DNA of 64,000 nt. Source: Beaufortia kweichowensis (taxonomy: Eukaryota > Chordata > Actinopteri > Cypriniformes > Gastromyzontidae). Positions 1 through 11,800 of this stretch are shown piece after piece. The stretch is taken from positions 17,889,170 to 17,953,169 of the forward strand of contig CM032804.1 of NCBI GenBank assembly GCA_019155185.1, read 5' to 3'. The notes under the pieces were generated by a model that was given only the letters and a program-made list of their open reading frames with translations, ran no database searches and was not told where the DNA came from. A program made the translations under genes and the position numbers. Each line of letters begins with the position of its first letter. The first letter of the stretch is position 1.

Positions 1-900
1 TGTAAATGTAAATGTAGAATGTGAATCCATTTTGTAAGCTGTTGCTTTGGTTGAAATTTATTTTAACGATGTAGTCAGAAAACATATTTTGCAAAGCAGT
101 TTAAGTTGTTCTAAGCAGCACTGAAAGTAATGAAGCAGAAAACCTCTGAAACACCAATTTGGATCAGATAATAAAAATCTTTAGGAATACACTTACACAA
201 TTGTAACGAAATTATGTTTTCCAAGAGATTTAGTGCTTTGTGAATTGCGATTTCCTTAACACATCAGTTGTCTCCTAATAAAGCAAGAATATAGCATGTG
301 ACTCTATTTTGCATCTTATGCTGTTGTTTTGGTTGAAATTAATGTGAATATTAATGATGTAGCCAGAAAACATGTCTTTTTAAGCAGATTAAAGGATTTT
401 AAGCAGCACTGAAAGAAATGACTGAATCTCAGAAACACTGCTCTTGATCATATGATAAAAATCTTTATGAAAACATTTACAGAAAAGCGTAGAATTGTAA
501 CGTAATAATGTTTTCCAAGCAACTTTTAAGCAGTTTTGCATTTTATCTGGCAATTAACATGATTGCTCATTTAAAACAAATGCTGTGGTTAACTCTAGTG
601 GAGTGCAACATGTTGTAGTCCTGTCGGCCATTTTCAGTTGGCTAAATCTTCTTGTTTGATCTTCTCTTAAACCACTTGACAGATTGACCCGGAATTTTGC
701 ATGTATTATCTAAAGACACTTATGATGCAGCCTCATATCCTTTTGGCATGTTGCATTTCATAAAAATCTTCATAAAAACATTTACAGAATCAAAGAATTG
801 TAATGACATCGTGTTTTTCAAGCAACTTTTCTTCTACTGAGTAGTGATTAGCGATTTCCTTGACACATTTCAGTTATCTCTGATAACTGATAACCTGACA
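1..900. repeat. Diverged satellite monomers (outlying copies of the 8.9-15.8 kb array)
   Basis: Several diverged units share the phrases of the main array further right: GATGTAGTCAGAAAACAT, AAGCAGAAAACCTCTGAAAC, GCGATTTCCTTGACACATTT and AAGCTGTTG. The units are shorter and more degraded than in the main array, as expected at a satellite edge. No coding region is seen. Confidence 0.7.
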
Positions 901-2046
901 TCCTTGACATGGTATACAAGAATCAATTCACCAATGAAAAATCTTTGTCTCTAGATGCGAGAAACCAAATTTCATGCCAAGCGAATAAAATTTGTAAGAG
1001 TAGTTCAAAAAGGTATGCTTTAAACTAAATTCAGTGTGCGCACATGAAGTATGGTCAAAAATTACAAATGTGGTATCATCCGAATTGCCATGAGCCAGCA
1101 GATGAAAATTTATGAATCATTTTATAATATGTCGAAAATGTCAGACTTAATAACCAATTTCATAAACATCGTTAGATATTTTAACCACAGCTCAAAACCT
1201 GACAGGCCATGCCCCTGATGAAGCGTATCAAGTTTCGTTGCAATACGTATTTGCGTTCATAAAGTATTCAAAATGGCCGATGCCCTATATGGAACATTGT
1301 GAAAACATTGTGTTCAACTCAACATGTCTCAAGGAATCCATCAAGTCCAATGTTATGATATTAGAGAAGCGTTCAAAAGTTATAGGCAAAAATAGCCATT
1401 TTTTATCATCATTACAACACTAGGTGGTGCTGTGCCGGAACTTTGCAAGTCACCTCACATCATGAATGTGATGACACATACCAAGTTTCATGTCAATATA
1501 TCAAAGCATTGCGAAGATATAGCCTTTTGTTAATTTTGGCATGCCTTTTGCCAAAGTCGTTGACATGCTGTACAAGAAGGGATTGCCCAATCTAAAATCT
1601 TGTGATAATTTTATTGCCCCGATGGTACTTGCCAAACTTCATGGTAATCAGACAAACCGTCTGGGAGTTCAAAAAAGTAAGTTTTATGAAAAATTCTAAA
1701 TGGTGGGAAAGTTTTCATGATAAAAAAATTACATCATAGGGTGGAATTGATTCGTCTTGCATCTGAGGAAATTTTTTTGAAAAGAATTTTGTTTCTACGA
1801 CTTGCGGTTCAAAAGTTATAACCATAAACATGTGTCAAAGTTTGAACTAGTGGTGGCGCTAGACGGTTCGAGTTTGACGCTCCAATTTTGCCTTAATGAT
1901 AGATAATATTGTCCTCTAAGTGTGCGCCAAATTATACAAATTATACAACTTTTTACCATATGGTTTTATGGGCTGCCATAGACTTCCATGGCGGAAAAAG
2001 AAGAAGAATAAATATAGCTGCAAAGCAGCAATTACGGAGCAATTCC
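900..2046. repeat. Diverged dispersed repeat of unknown class, no gene
   Basis: This AT-rich stretch has no convincing coding sequence. Phrases around 1430-1600 (CCAAGTTTCATGTCAATA, CAAAGCATTGCGAAGATA, GTTGACATGCTGTACAAGA) recur in altered form at 2485-2620, so both are pieces of one dispersed repeat. I cannot assign it to a transposon class. Confidence 0.4.
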
Positions 2047-2180
2047 CACCAAAGCTGGAAAGGGAAAAATGTATGGAAATCTGTACTGATGTTCTTTAAG
2101 AGACATCTAAATGTTTTTAGATGTCTCTTAAAGAACATCAGTACAGATTTCCATACATTTTTCCTTTTCCAGCTTTGGTG
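2047..2180. repeat. Long near-perfect foldback (hairpin) with arms of about 64 bp
   Basis: The left arm begins CACCAAAGCTGGAAAGGG and runs to the loop near 2111-2115. The right arm is its near-exact reverse complement and ends CCTTTTCCAGCTTTGGTG. Both strands therefore encode almost the same peptide by symmetry, so open frames here are not evidence of a gene. It is either a foldback MITE or a recently formed inverted duplication, and its transcript would be an unusually stable hairpin. Confidence 0.85.
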
Positions 2181-2309
2181 TAGGTTCAGACAAAGGATAG
2201 ACTTTGTAAATGACCAACATGTAACAGTTTTACAGATTTAGATTAATAAAAACACTAACAATGAAAAAGAAACACAGTTTGCACCATCTCTAACTAAATT
2301 TACATATTC

Positions 2310-2395
2310 ATTATGGGTGCATGACAGATTTGAACCACCAACCTCACAGTTAACTAGCTAGCTGCTTAGTCCACTGTACTAGTGGATCAATCCAC
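2310..2395 (-). repeat. tRNA-derived SINE head with Pol III A and B boxes
   Basis: On the minus strand TAGTACAGTGG (2371-2381) fits the A-box consensus TRGYNNANNGG. GGTTCAAATC (2327-2336) fits the B-box consensus, and the spacing is tRNA-like. I see no full acceptor-stem pairing, so this is more likely a tRNA-derived SINE promoter than a working tRNA gene. Confidence 0.55.
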
Positions 2396-2399
2396 ACAC

Positions 2400-2930
2400 T
2401 TATGGCTCCAGAGAAGAGCCCTTAAAAAAGCACACAGCAGCATTTGTTTCATTGTTAACAAATTAACATGCAAAGTTTAATTGCCGAAACTGTACAGGTC
2501 ACCTCAGGTCATGACTGTGATACCAAGTTTTGTGTCAATACACCAAAGCATTGAAAAGATACAGCCTTTGATCTATTTCTGTATGCTGTTTTTTTATTCT
2601 TTGACATGCTGTTTGAGAACAGATTGGTGTAACAAGAGTAGTGCTACTGAGTAGTGAATAGCGATTTCCTTTAAACATTTCAGTTGTATCTGAATAAAAC
2701 AAGAATGTAGCATGTACATGCATCTTAAGCTGTTGTTTTGGTTGAAATTAGTGTGAAACGTTTCTCGTCAGAAAACATGTTTCGCAAACAGTTTAAGAGC
2801 TTTTAAATAGCTGTGAAAGAGATAAAGCAGATACCATCAGATCAGAGGAAACAAATCTTTTAAAAAATATTTACAGAATCATGGAATTGTAACGAAATCA
2901 TGTTTTCCAAGTGACTTTAGTAACTATACC
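2400..2930. repeat. Dispersed-repeat fragment followed by diverged satellite unit
   Basis: 2480-2620 repeats the element seen at 1430-1600. From about 2640 the satellite phrases return (GCGATTTCCTTTAAACATTT, AAGCTGTTGTTTTGGTTGAA, AAACATGTTTCGCAAACAG). No gene is seen. Confidence 0.5.
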
Positions 2931-3983
2931 ATTCGTTTGTGTTTGTTCTGGTTTGTGCTGCCTCCGAAACTATGCAAATTAGCCTGATCAGCTACTATTT
3001 TTTAAATGTTTTCTGTTTTAATTCACACTATGGATGAATTCACACTGTGGATTACGATAATTTTTTTTTTGTGTAAAACTCTGTGTTGGACTTCGTGATC
3101 CTTTTTGATTTGGAGTTGAATGCTTTAGCATTCACTTGCTGCGGAGGCTTTTTAGGGAAAGGAAACTTAGGTCGTTTCTCAATTCCAAGAACGCAAAGAA
3201 CAGACTTCTGAGCAGAAGCTAGATCGAACTTGTAAGTTCAGACTGAGGAGTTCAAACTCTGGAGTACAGGAGGACGCAAGTCCGTTTATATAGCAAATGG
3301 AACAGCAGAGTAGTTGCGTCACGCAGCTGTGGTCTAAAATAAGGGCTCAATTAAACTAAGTAATATAGACTAATATGATATAAAACACCGCTTTCTGCCC
3401 CTTTTACAAAATATGATGTGCTCGGATCCTATATAATATGTATTTGTTTATAATAAACAAAATATGAAAACACAACACTTTATTATAAATCGTTTGTACA
3501 ACAGGAAATATATAAGCAAATACAAAATGTAAGTGAAAGCTAAGTCCTAAGTGAAAATGTAATAATTATAAATCAATGTGTTTGTATTCCTTCAGTGTGT
3601 TGGTTGGCTCTCTGCTCACTAAAGACACTCGAACAGCGTCGTTTAAAAATGAACGGTCATTTTGCTTTACCTGACTGACATTAGTTTAGTGGTTTACTTA
3701 TTTCCTTTCTTTACTTAATAATTTACAAATAACATTTTTTTTTCAATTTTTATTCGTTATTTTCAATTAATTTGACACCTATAATGAACATAACAAGTTT
3801 CCCTCAAAATTCAGGGGTAAGACAAGAATTGCCTATGTTAGCCTCTTTAGCCATATGTTAGCCTGAAAATAATAAAATGTTTATTCTTCTGTCAATAAAT
3901 GTATGCTTTAAATAAATCCTACCTTGTGTTAATGCAATTTGTTATTTATATAATTTATTTAAATATATTTAATGGCTGATGCT
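2931..3983. other. No recognisable gene
   Basis: AT-rich DNA with short homopolymer runs and no coding signature, RNA gene or clear repeat boundary that I can support. Confidence 0.5.
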
Positions 3984-3988
3984 GAGGT

Positions 3989-4397
3989 TGTAACCGTGCA
4001 TCAGACAAGGCAGAACACGAGATTATAGTTCAAAGTCTTTTACTGAACTTCATCAGCGGAATTAACAAACAAACTGGTACAGACCTCACTTCAGAGGGGA
4101 ATCACAGGCAGGCATAGAATACAGCGGTGAACAACACGCTCCGATAACTCACAAACTTTTCCAGGTAAATGCACGGCTGACAGACGAAGAAACAAACTGA
4201 TACATAAAATTACAACAACACCAGACAATGACCAAAACCAAACACACACATTAAATAATGTCCATAATAATGAGGAAACAGGGGCTGATTGACATTGAAT
4301 GATGGCAGGTGTGCGGGGTGCAATGGAATGTGGGAAATGAAGGTCCGGGGATGAAGAGCGGGTGACGTGATGTGCTGAAGGCATCGACTCCGTAACA
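3989..4397 (-). repeat. 3' LTR of the deleted Gypsy chromovirus
   Basis: The LTR has TG...CA termini on the minus strand. Positions 4083-4397 are repeated almost exactly at 5231-5581, the partial 5' LTR. A polypurine tract rich in G lies immediately upstream on the minus strand. Confidence 0.8.
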
Positions 4398-4825
4398 GTA
4401 CCCCCCCCTCCATGGACCGCTCCTGCGGGCCGCAGCAGACGTCGACGGGGCCGACCTCGTGGCCTGGGACCTGGTTGCGTTGGATGGGAACTGTGAAAGT
4501 CAGAGAGTAAAGTAGGGTCCAGAACATCCGAGCAAGGGACCCAACAGCGCTCCTCTGGGCCGTATCCTTCCCAGGACACGAGGTACTCCAGCCTACCGGC
4601 CCGTCGACGTGCTTTCAGGATGGCATCGACCCGGTAGATGCGGTCCTGTTCATTGATGGGAGGTGGAGGAGGAGGCGCCGGAGCCGCTGGTGGAGGTCCT
4701 TCAGCACCAGATTCTGGGGAAAAAGGAGACACAGGGTTAGTATAGGGTTTTAAAAGGGATACATGAAAGGAAGGGGCCAGACGATACGAACGTGGAAGTT
4801 GCAGCCAGTAAGTCACTGCGTTCAC
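4398..4825 (-). pseudogene. Gypsy integrase C-terminus with chromodomain (relic)
   Basis: The minus-strand frame from 4825 encodes the end of a retrotransposon integrase (SYRLAPSFHVSLLKPY), then a proline-rich linker. A chromodomain follows at about residues 62-112 (RIYRVDAILKARRR, LEYLVSWEGYGPEE, CWVP), and then a basic GRPRRR tail. In chromoviruses this domain guides integration to modified chromatin. The frame continues into the LTR without biological meaning. The upstream integrase core is out of frame and truncated, so the element is dead. Confidence 0.85.
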
Positions 4826-5230
4826 TTGTTCAACAATGGGGAACCGATGAAGCGGGTAGTGAGTTTCCTACAGGGCAGCCGTAGGCGGATGTCACGAGTC
4901 GACAGCCAGACCAACTGGCCTGGATGGTAAGTAGGCGTGGGAGACCTTCGTTGGTCGGCGTGTCTCTTCTGCCTACGGACTGCAGCCTGTAGGTGGACGT
5001 GGGCAGAGTTCTAAACCCTCTCACTGACCCAGAAACAGTGGTCCACAGCTGGCACCGCTGATGGTTCCTGGGTCCAGGGGAAGAGGTTGGCTGGTAGCCG
5101 AGTACGCACTGGAACGGAGTGAGGCGGGTGGTATCCTGTCGCAGGGAATTCTGGGCGTACTCGGCCCACGGGAGGAAGCGATGCCAGCTGTGCTGATGTT
5201 GACTGCAGTAGGTCCGGAGATACCTCCCGA

Positions 5231-5581
5231 CCTCACTTCAGAGGGGAATCACAGGCAGGCATAGAATACAGCGGTGAACAACACGCTCAGATAACTCACA
5301 AACTTTTCCAGGTAAATGCACGGCTGACAGACGAAGAAACAAACTGATACATAAAATTACAACAACACCAGACAATGACCAAAAGCAAACACACACATTA
5401 AATAATGTCCATAATAATGAGGAAACAGACGGTGCGGGTTTGCGGGGCTGAGTGACATTGAATGATGGCAGGTGTGCGGGGTGCAATGGAATGTGGGAAA
5501 TTAAGTTCTTAATAGTCTGGGGATGAAGAGCGGGTGACGTGATGTGGAGAACCCGATGCTGAAGGCATCGACTCCGTAACA
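5231..5581 (-). repeat. Truncated 5' LTR of the deleted Gypsy chromovirus
   Basis: A direct repeat of 4083-4397 in the same orientation. It stops abruptly at 5231, where integrase-like sequence begins (GTCCGGAGATACCTCCCG, also found in the 56-61 kb element's integrase). This marks the deletion junction. Confidence 0.8.
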
Positions 5582-5586
5582 GAGGT

Positions 5587-6589
5587 AGAGTGCTGTCGCC
5601 AATAGTATTTGTGGGACTGCAAGAGAGGGGCATAACTTGAAGGGGGCGTAACGTGTAACAGGGGGCGTAACTTGAAGTTGTCCAAATCACACAGAACCAC
5701 TCAAGATGTCAAAACAAGATTTTGTTTAAATGGGCGTAGCGTGTAACAGGCGTGTAACCTATTTATGTAGGTCTCTCACGATGGTTGGCTGCTGCATCTG
5801 GTAAAATAGAGATGCAAGTTATATATAATTTTAATCAAATCTCGATATATGCCTGCAAAATGCCAATTACCTCCAGAGAAGACTCTACTCCACATGGCTT
5901 CTTGAAATCACATGGATTTGACAGGACAAGTTCATCAAGGGAGTGAGATGCATATTAAATAATAACTTTGTACATTTTACATTGTACATCTAGACCAAGT
6001 TTTTGGGCATGTAAAAATTTGGCCAAAATTCTTACCTCAGATTTCCTCTTTCTTGGAATGTAGAAAATTGGGTCCAGACTTCCCCTGGTCATCTGTATGC
6101 CCTGCTGGGTAAAGTGGGCAAACCTTCGACCATGCCTGTACTATATTTAAATAATTCAAGATTTACTTTGCTGCCCAGATTATTTCTAATAATATCTTAA
6201 ATTTCTCTTAATTTTTTTACAGACACTGATACCCTTCAATTTCAAGATTCTCCACCAACACTGTGCACCACCACCCTTCTTAGACAAGGCATATCATGCT
6301 GAAAAAGACACTAGAGAACAATAAATTTCAAGTTGCATGTTAAGTTAATTTGGAGGCCCAACTCACTGTTACCAGTCTAAAAGGGCCTGACAGGTCCTAC
6401 CGTTAAACCCTCATATCAGCCAGAAAAAAATCCCCCCCAAAAAAATCCAAAGGTAAAAAGGCAAGAAATCTGTGAAAGGACCACAGAGGGGACCCATATT
6501 GCACATATTGTAATTATATCTATGAGCACAGAATTTATACTTACAATTGTGAAATCAAATGAAGCCTCCATGACAACATACCAGGAGTA
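5587..6589. other. No recognisable gene
   Basis: Contains a short repeated phrase (GGGGGCGTAAC and GGGCGTAGCGTGTAACAGG variants, 5640-5760). Otherwise it is anonymous AT-rich sequence. I see no coding or RNA gene. Confidence 0.4.
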
Positions 6590-6716
6590 TTAGATATTAG
6601 TTATTAAATTAGCTTTTATATTTCCCTGCTTGTCATTCTGTTTATTCTGCTGTAAAGCTGCTTTGAAACAGTGCTACATTGTTAAAGCGCTATACAAATA
6701 AATTTGAACTTGAGTA
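6590..6716 (+). repeat. 3' tail of an L2-like LINE
   Basis: The stretch from TTCTGCTGTAAAGCTGC to the end AAATTTGAACTTGAG is the conserved 3' tail also found at 25,330-25,425, 45,985-46,078 and, reversed, 49,456-49,560. The element is strongly 5'-truncated, which is normal for LINE insertions. Confidence 0.75.
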
Positions 6717-7390
6717 CTGCAAATACAACACAGTTTGTACAATAATTTTTTGTGTGCAAGTGAAGTCAACAAGCTAAATAAAAAATAGAGAATCCTCTAT
6801 TATAACACTATGACTTCCATTACATTAACAAAAACTACTTTAGGTGGACATGAAGAGAAGGTAAAAAGGAGAAGTTGTGCGTGAGTTCGGCTTAGTTTTT
6901 GCGCTGTTTAGAATATTGCCTGTTGTTGGTTAAGAATAATCTTTCATTTATTTATACTGTTTCTAGAACAGTTCTAGAACAGATTGATTTTGCCCTGTGT
7001 CTATTCGTTAGCTATAGCATTTAAAATTATATTATTGCTCCTTTGTATTTAGCATTCGATTTTGCGGAGCTATCCCAGCTATTAGATCATAGTTTCGATC
7101 CGAGTAACATTCATGCAATTAAGCCTTTGTTGTGCAGATTGTAAAGGCGTGCTCAGCTGTTTTCAAGCAAGCTGTAATCAGCCATTGCATTTAAATGGTG
7201 TACCTGTAGCGTCAACGGTAGCGTCAGCCCTCGTGTGAAGCCCTCCTCGTGTGAAGATCTATGAGTGTAAAGACCTGCGGCTCTACCTGCATGACTCCAC
7301 CGAGCAAGGACACCGACAAGGCATTTAAGTATCATCATACGTTTTGAATTACTTTCTACTTAATGCATCCTTCTATGTAAAGTCTATGCG
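6717..7390. other. No recognisable gene
   Basis: AT-rich sequence that grades into the 5' side of the LINE fragment below. No start, splice or RNA signature is convincing. Confidence 0.4.
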
Positions 7391-8640
7391 CTTTCAGTCT
7401 ATCCCTGTTATCCACAACAGACAAGCCTACAGACACAAGACATACCGCACACACCTACACCTCATTCACATCACCCCCACCCCTCTTCTGTCTCTCTCTG
7501 TGGGCCTCTGGAACTGCCAGTCAGCTGTGAACAAAGCTGAGTTCATCCCTGCCTTTGCTACACAGTCAGACATTAACATCCTTGGTCTCACTGAGACATG
7601 GATTCGTCCAGAGGACTCCGCCACTCCCGCTGCACTCTCTTCCAACTACGCTTTCTCCCACTCCCCTCGTCAATCTGGCAGGGGCGGAGGCACAGGTTTA
7701 CTCTTTCCCAACAATACACATGAAATACACATGCTTAGGAAGTGTTTCACATGCTTAGGAAGTGTTTGTACAAAGGAAGTGTTTATGTACAAATACTTCC
7801 TTTGAGTATCATGCGGTTACTGTTTCATTTCCTTCTCAGATTCACATTGTTGTAGTTTACCGCCCACCAGGCCCACTTCACAACTTCACTGACGAACTTG
7901 ATGTGCTTCTTTCCTCATTTCCTGAGGATGGCAGCCCAATGAGTGCATTGTCTTTGGTGACTTTAATATTCACCTGGAGAAATCCTCTGCCACTGACTTT
8001 TTAAACCTTCTCTCCTCATTTGACCTCTCCCTCCTTACCACCACAGCTACTCATAAATCAGGAAACCAACTGGACCTCATCTTCACACGCAACTGCATCA
8101 CCTCTAATCCTACTGTTCTACCCCTACATATCTCTGATCACTTCTTAATAACTTGCAACATACATCTCACCTCTAACAACACAGCCACATCCACATCTGT
8201 TTCATTCAGGCGCAACCTCCGCTCTCTTTCCCCAGCACACTCTCTGCTGAGGTGTCATCCTCTCTCCCTTCCAACCTCTCATCTCTGGATACCAATACAG
8301 CCACGGACACCCTATGTTCAACACGAACATCCTGTCTAGACAACCTCTGCCCTCTATCCTCCAGACCATCTCGTGCCTCCCCTTCCTGCCCTTGGCTTTC
8401 GAACGTCCTTCGAGAACATCGGACCAAACTTAGGGCAGCTGAAAGAAAATGGCACAAGACGAAACACCCACCCGACCTCTGTGATTATCAGTCACTACTT
8501 TCATCCTTCTCCGCTGCTGTCCACACAGCAAAGCACACTGATTGCCGGAACCCGTGGCCTCCCTTCAGTAAACTCTTGTACTCTGACCCCTCCGGCAGCA
8601 TGGAAACTTCTGCCGAATGTCTCGAGATGGGTCCTAGACA
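7390..8640 (+). pseudogene. Non-LTR retrotransposon (L2-like) ORF2 endonuclease fragment, frameshifted
   Basis: The reading shows an APE-type endonuclease in order. LWNCQSAVNKAEF and LTETWIRPED (7505-7620) come first, then SGRGGGTGLL (about 7675-7710) and VVVYRPPGP (about 7850). GDFNIHLEK, with the catalytic Asp/Asn, lies at about 7956-7985, and ISDHF, the SDH motif, at about 8132-8146. These cut target DNA to prime reverse transcription. The pieces lie in at least three frames, with a local duplication near 7730-7770. The reverse transcriptase is missing, because the sequence stops after a DPSGSMET stretch near 8600. The element is inactive. Confidence 0.85.
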
Positions 8641-8870
8641 GTGGCGTTCACAGACCTCTTGTGGGGCAGGGGCGGAAGGGCACAAAAAAGAAAAAAATAT
8701 TACTTCAATAAACATAACCAAATATGTTTTTTGTACAGATTTTAAATTTAAATTAAATTACCTGTATTTAAATCAGTATTTTTAAATATTTGAATGACTT
8801 TTAATAATTAATTGGAACGTCTCGCTCAATGGAGAGCAGATGATGATAATCAGCATCTCAGATGATAATA
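8641..8870. other. Junction between LINE fragment and satellite, no gene
   Basis: An A-rich stretch (8682-8700) follows the LINE fragment. AT-rich sequence then leads into the first satellite unit at about 8870. Confidence 0.4.
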
Positions 8871-11800
8871 CTATTACTAATTGAAACATTTCAATTGTCT
8901 CTGAATGAAGCAAGAATTTCCCATGTGAATCCATTTTGCTTCTTAAGCTGTTGTTTTGTTTGAAATGACTGTAAATATTAATGATGTAGTCAGAAAACGT
9001 ATTTTCTAGCAGATAAAGGTACTTTAAGCAAAACTGAAAGAGATGAAGCAGAAAACCTCTGAAACAACACTATGGATCAGATGATTAAAAATATCTATGA
9101 AAACATTTCAGATTCATGTAATTGTAAGGAAATCATGTTTTCCAAGCGATTTTGTGCTGCTGAATGTTAAATAGCTCTTTTCCAAGGGACTTTACTTCTA
9201 CTGAGTAATTAATAGCGATTTCCTTGACACATTTCAATTGTCTCTGAATGAAGCAAGAATTTCCAATGTGAATCCATTTTGCATCTTAAGCTGTCCTATT
9301 GTTTGAATTGAATGTGAAAAGATAAACAATGAATGACAGAAAAACATGTCTTTTCTATTGTTTGAAGCAGTAAAGATAAGCGATTGAAGAAAACATGTCT
9401 TTTCAAAGTTTAAGGTACTTTAACACTGAAAGAGATGAAGCAGAAAACCTTTAAAACAACACTCAGGTGATTAAAATTGAAAACATTTCAGATTCATGGA
9501 ATCTTCATCCAAAAACATTTCAGATTCATGGAATTGTAAGGAAATCATGTTTTCCAAGCGATTTCGTGTTGCTGAATGTTAAATAGTTCTGCACCACACG
9601 AATGTTAAATAGCTCTTTTCAAGCAACTTTACTTCTACTGAGTAATGAATAGCGATTTCCTTGAAAACACTTCAAATGTCTCTGAATGAAGCAAGAATTT
9701 AAAATCTCTCAGTTGATTAAAATCTTTATGAAAACATTTCAGATTCATGGAATTGATCATGAATCCATTTTGCATCTTAAGCTGTCCTATTGTTTGAATT
9801 GAATGTAAAGATAAACGATGTGACAGAAAACATGTTTTTTTCAAGCAGTTTAAGGTACTTTAAGCAACACTGAAAGAGATGAAGCAGAAAACCTTTAAAA
9901 CAACACTCTGGTTCAGTTGATTAAAAATCTTTAAGAAAACATTTCAGATTCATGGAATTGCAAGCCACTTTAAGGAAATAATGTTTTCCAAGCGATTTTG
10001 AGCTGCTGAATGATGTAGTCAGTTCCTTCTAGTGTAGTGTATTTAACAAACTACTGAACACACGGAGATGTATGTCTCAGGACACATGTATTTATTCAGA
10101 ACACGAACTAACAACTTGTGCTGCTCTCACCAGCCTGTATGACTAGCTCTTTTCTTACTCACGCACTTCTAGCAAGCGACCCCCAGCAGTAAACCAAGGT
10201 GGCCCTCTAGTGGAGTCACAAGCGACTTTACTTCTATGCAATTACACCATAAATGTGTATAACTGCACCACCTGAATGTTAATGTGAAGCAAAATAGCTC
10301 TTTTCCAAAGCAGTTTAAAGATTTGACAGAAACTTTTCAAGACTCTGGATCAGTTGATTAAAAACTTTCTACTGAGTAATAATCCAAGCGATTTGGTCGT
10401 GTTGAATGGTAAATAGCTCTTTTCCTTACTGAGTAATGAACACATTTCCTTCAAATGTTCAATTGTCTCTGAATGAAGCAAGAATTTCCATTGAATTGCA
10501 TCTTAAGCTGTCCTGTTTTGTTTGAAATGAATGTAAAGATAAACGATGTGTCAGAAAACATGTCTTTTCAAGCAGTTTAAGGGTTAATTTAGAGTAACAC
10601 TAAAAGAGACTCTGGAAGCATTAAAAAACCTTTAAAACAAGACTCATGGAATTGTCAGTTGATTAAAAATCTTTATGAAAAGCGATTTTTCAGATTCATG
10701 GAATTCCAGTTTAAAGGAAATCATGTTTTCCAAGCGATTAGAAGCAGAAAACGTGCTGCTGAATGATAAATACCTCTCTTTTGATTAAAAATCAAGCAAC
10801 TTTAGATTCTACTGAGTAATTTCCAAGATTTCCTTGACACATTTCAATTGTCTCTGAATGAAGCAAGCTGTTTTTTGTTTGAATTGTAAAAATGTGAATC
10901 TATTTAAGGTACTCATTTTGCACCTAAAGCTGTTGTTTTGCAGAAAACCTTTAAAACAACACTCTGGATCAGTTGATTAAAAAATCTAAATGAATGTAAA
11001 TCTTATTGATGTAGTCTGAAGAAAACGTCTGAGTAATGAATAGCGATTTCAAAACACTTCAATTGTTTGAAAGGTAAGCTGTTTTTAAGCAAAACTGAAA
11101 GAGATGAAAGAGAGAAAACCTTTAAAACAAGACTCTGGATCAGTTGATAAAAATCTTTATGAAACATTTAGAGATTCATTATTGTAAAAAATCATTTCCA
11201 AGCGAGCTGCTGAATGGTAAATAAGCTCTTTTCAAAGCCAATTTACTTCTACTGAGTAATGAGCGATTTCCTTAAAACACTTCAATTGTCTCTGAATGAA
11301 GCAAGTATTTTACGTTAATCAATTTTGCCTTAAGCTGTTGTTTTTGTTTGAAAAGAATGTAAATATTAATGATGTAATCAGAAAACATGTTTTTCAAGCA
11401 GTTTAAGGTACTCTAAGCAACATTGAAAAGAGATAAGCAGAAAACCTTTAAAACAACACTCTGGATCAGTTGATTAAAAATCTTTATGAAAATATTTAGA
11501 GATTCTTGGAATTGTAAGGAAATCATGTTTTACGATTTCGTCTACTGAATGATAAATAGCTCTTTTAAGCGACTTTACTTCTACTGAGTAATTAATAGCA
11601 TTTCATGACAAATTTCAATTGTCTCTGAAATGAAGCAAGAATTTCCAATGTGAATCAATTTTGCATCTTAAGCTGTTGTTTTGTTTGAAAAGAAAATAAA
11701 CGAAGCAGAAAACTCCTTTAAACAATATTAATGATGTAGTCAGAAAACATGTCTTTTCAAACAGTGTAAGGTACTTTAAGCAACACTGAAACAGATGAAG

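Larger units (their letters stand above)
3989..5581 (-). mobile_element. Internally deleted Ty3/Gypsy chromovirus with both LTR ends and a 5-bp target duplication
   Basis: Read on the minus strand, a 5' LTR begins TGTTACGG at 5581 and breaks off at 5231. It is joined directly to the 3' part of pol (5230-4398, integrase end and chromodomain). A G-rich polypurine tract follows next to 4398, then a complete 3' LTR (4397-3989, 409 bp). The flanks carry GAGGT on both sides (3984-3988 and 5582-5586), a perfect 5-bp target-site duplication. The rest of the 5' LTR, gag, protease and most of RT were lost in one internal deletion. It belongs to the same broad family as the element at 56-61 kb, whose LTR is 406 bp. 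Confidence 0.85.

Noticed and set aside
1909..2241. Open frames on both strands around the foldback
   Set aside because: They arise from the inverted repeat, which gives the same peptide on both strands. There is no domain or gene context.
2310..2395. Functional tRNA gene
   Set aside because: A and B boxes are present but no convincing acceptor stem or full cloverleaf, so it was called a SINE head instead.
5238..5690. Minus-strand open frames over the LTR copy
   Set aside because: They are LTR sequence in the same frame in both repeats, not a protein-coding gene.
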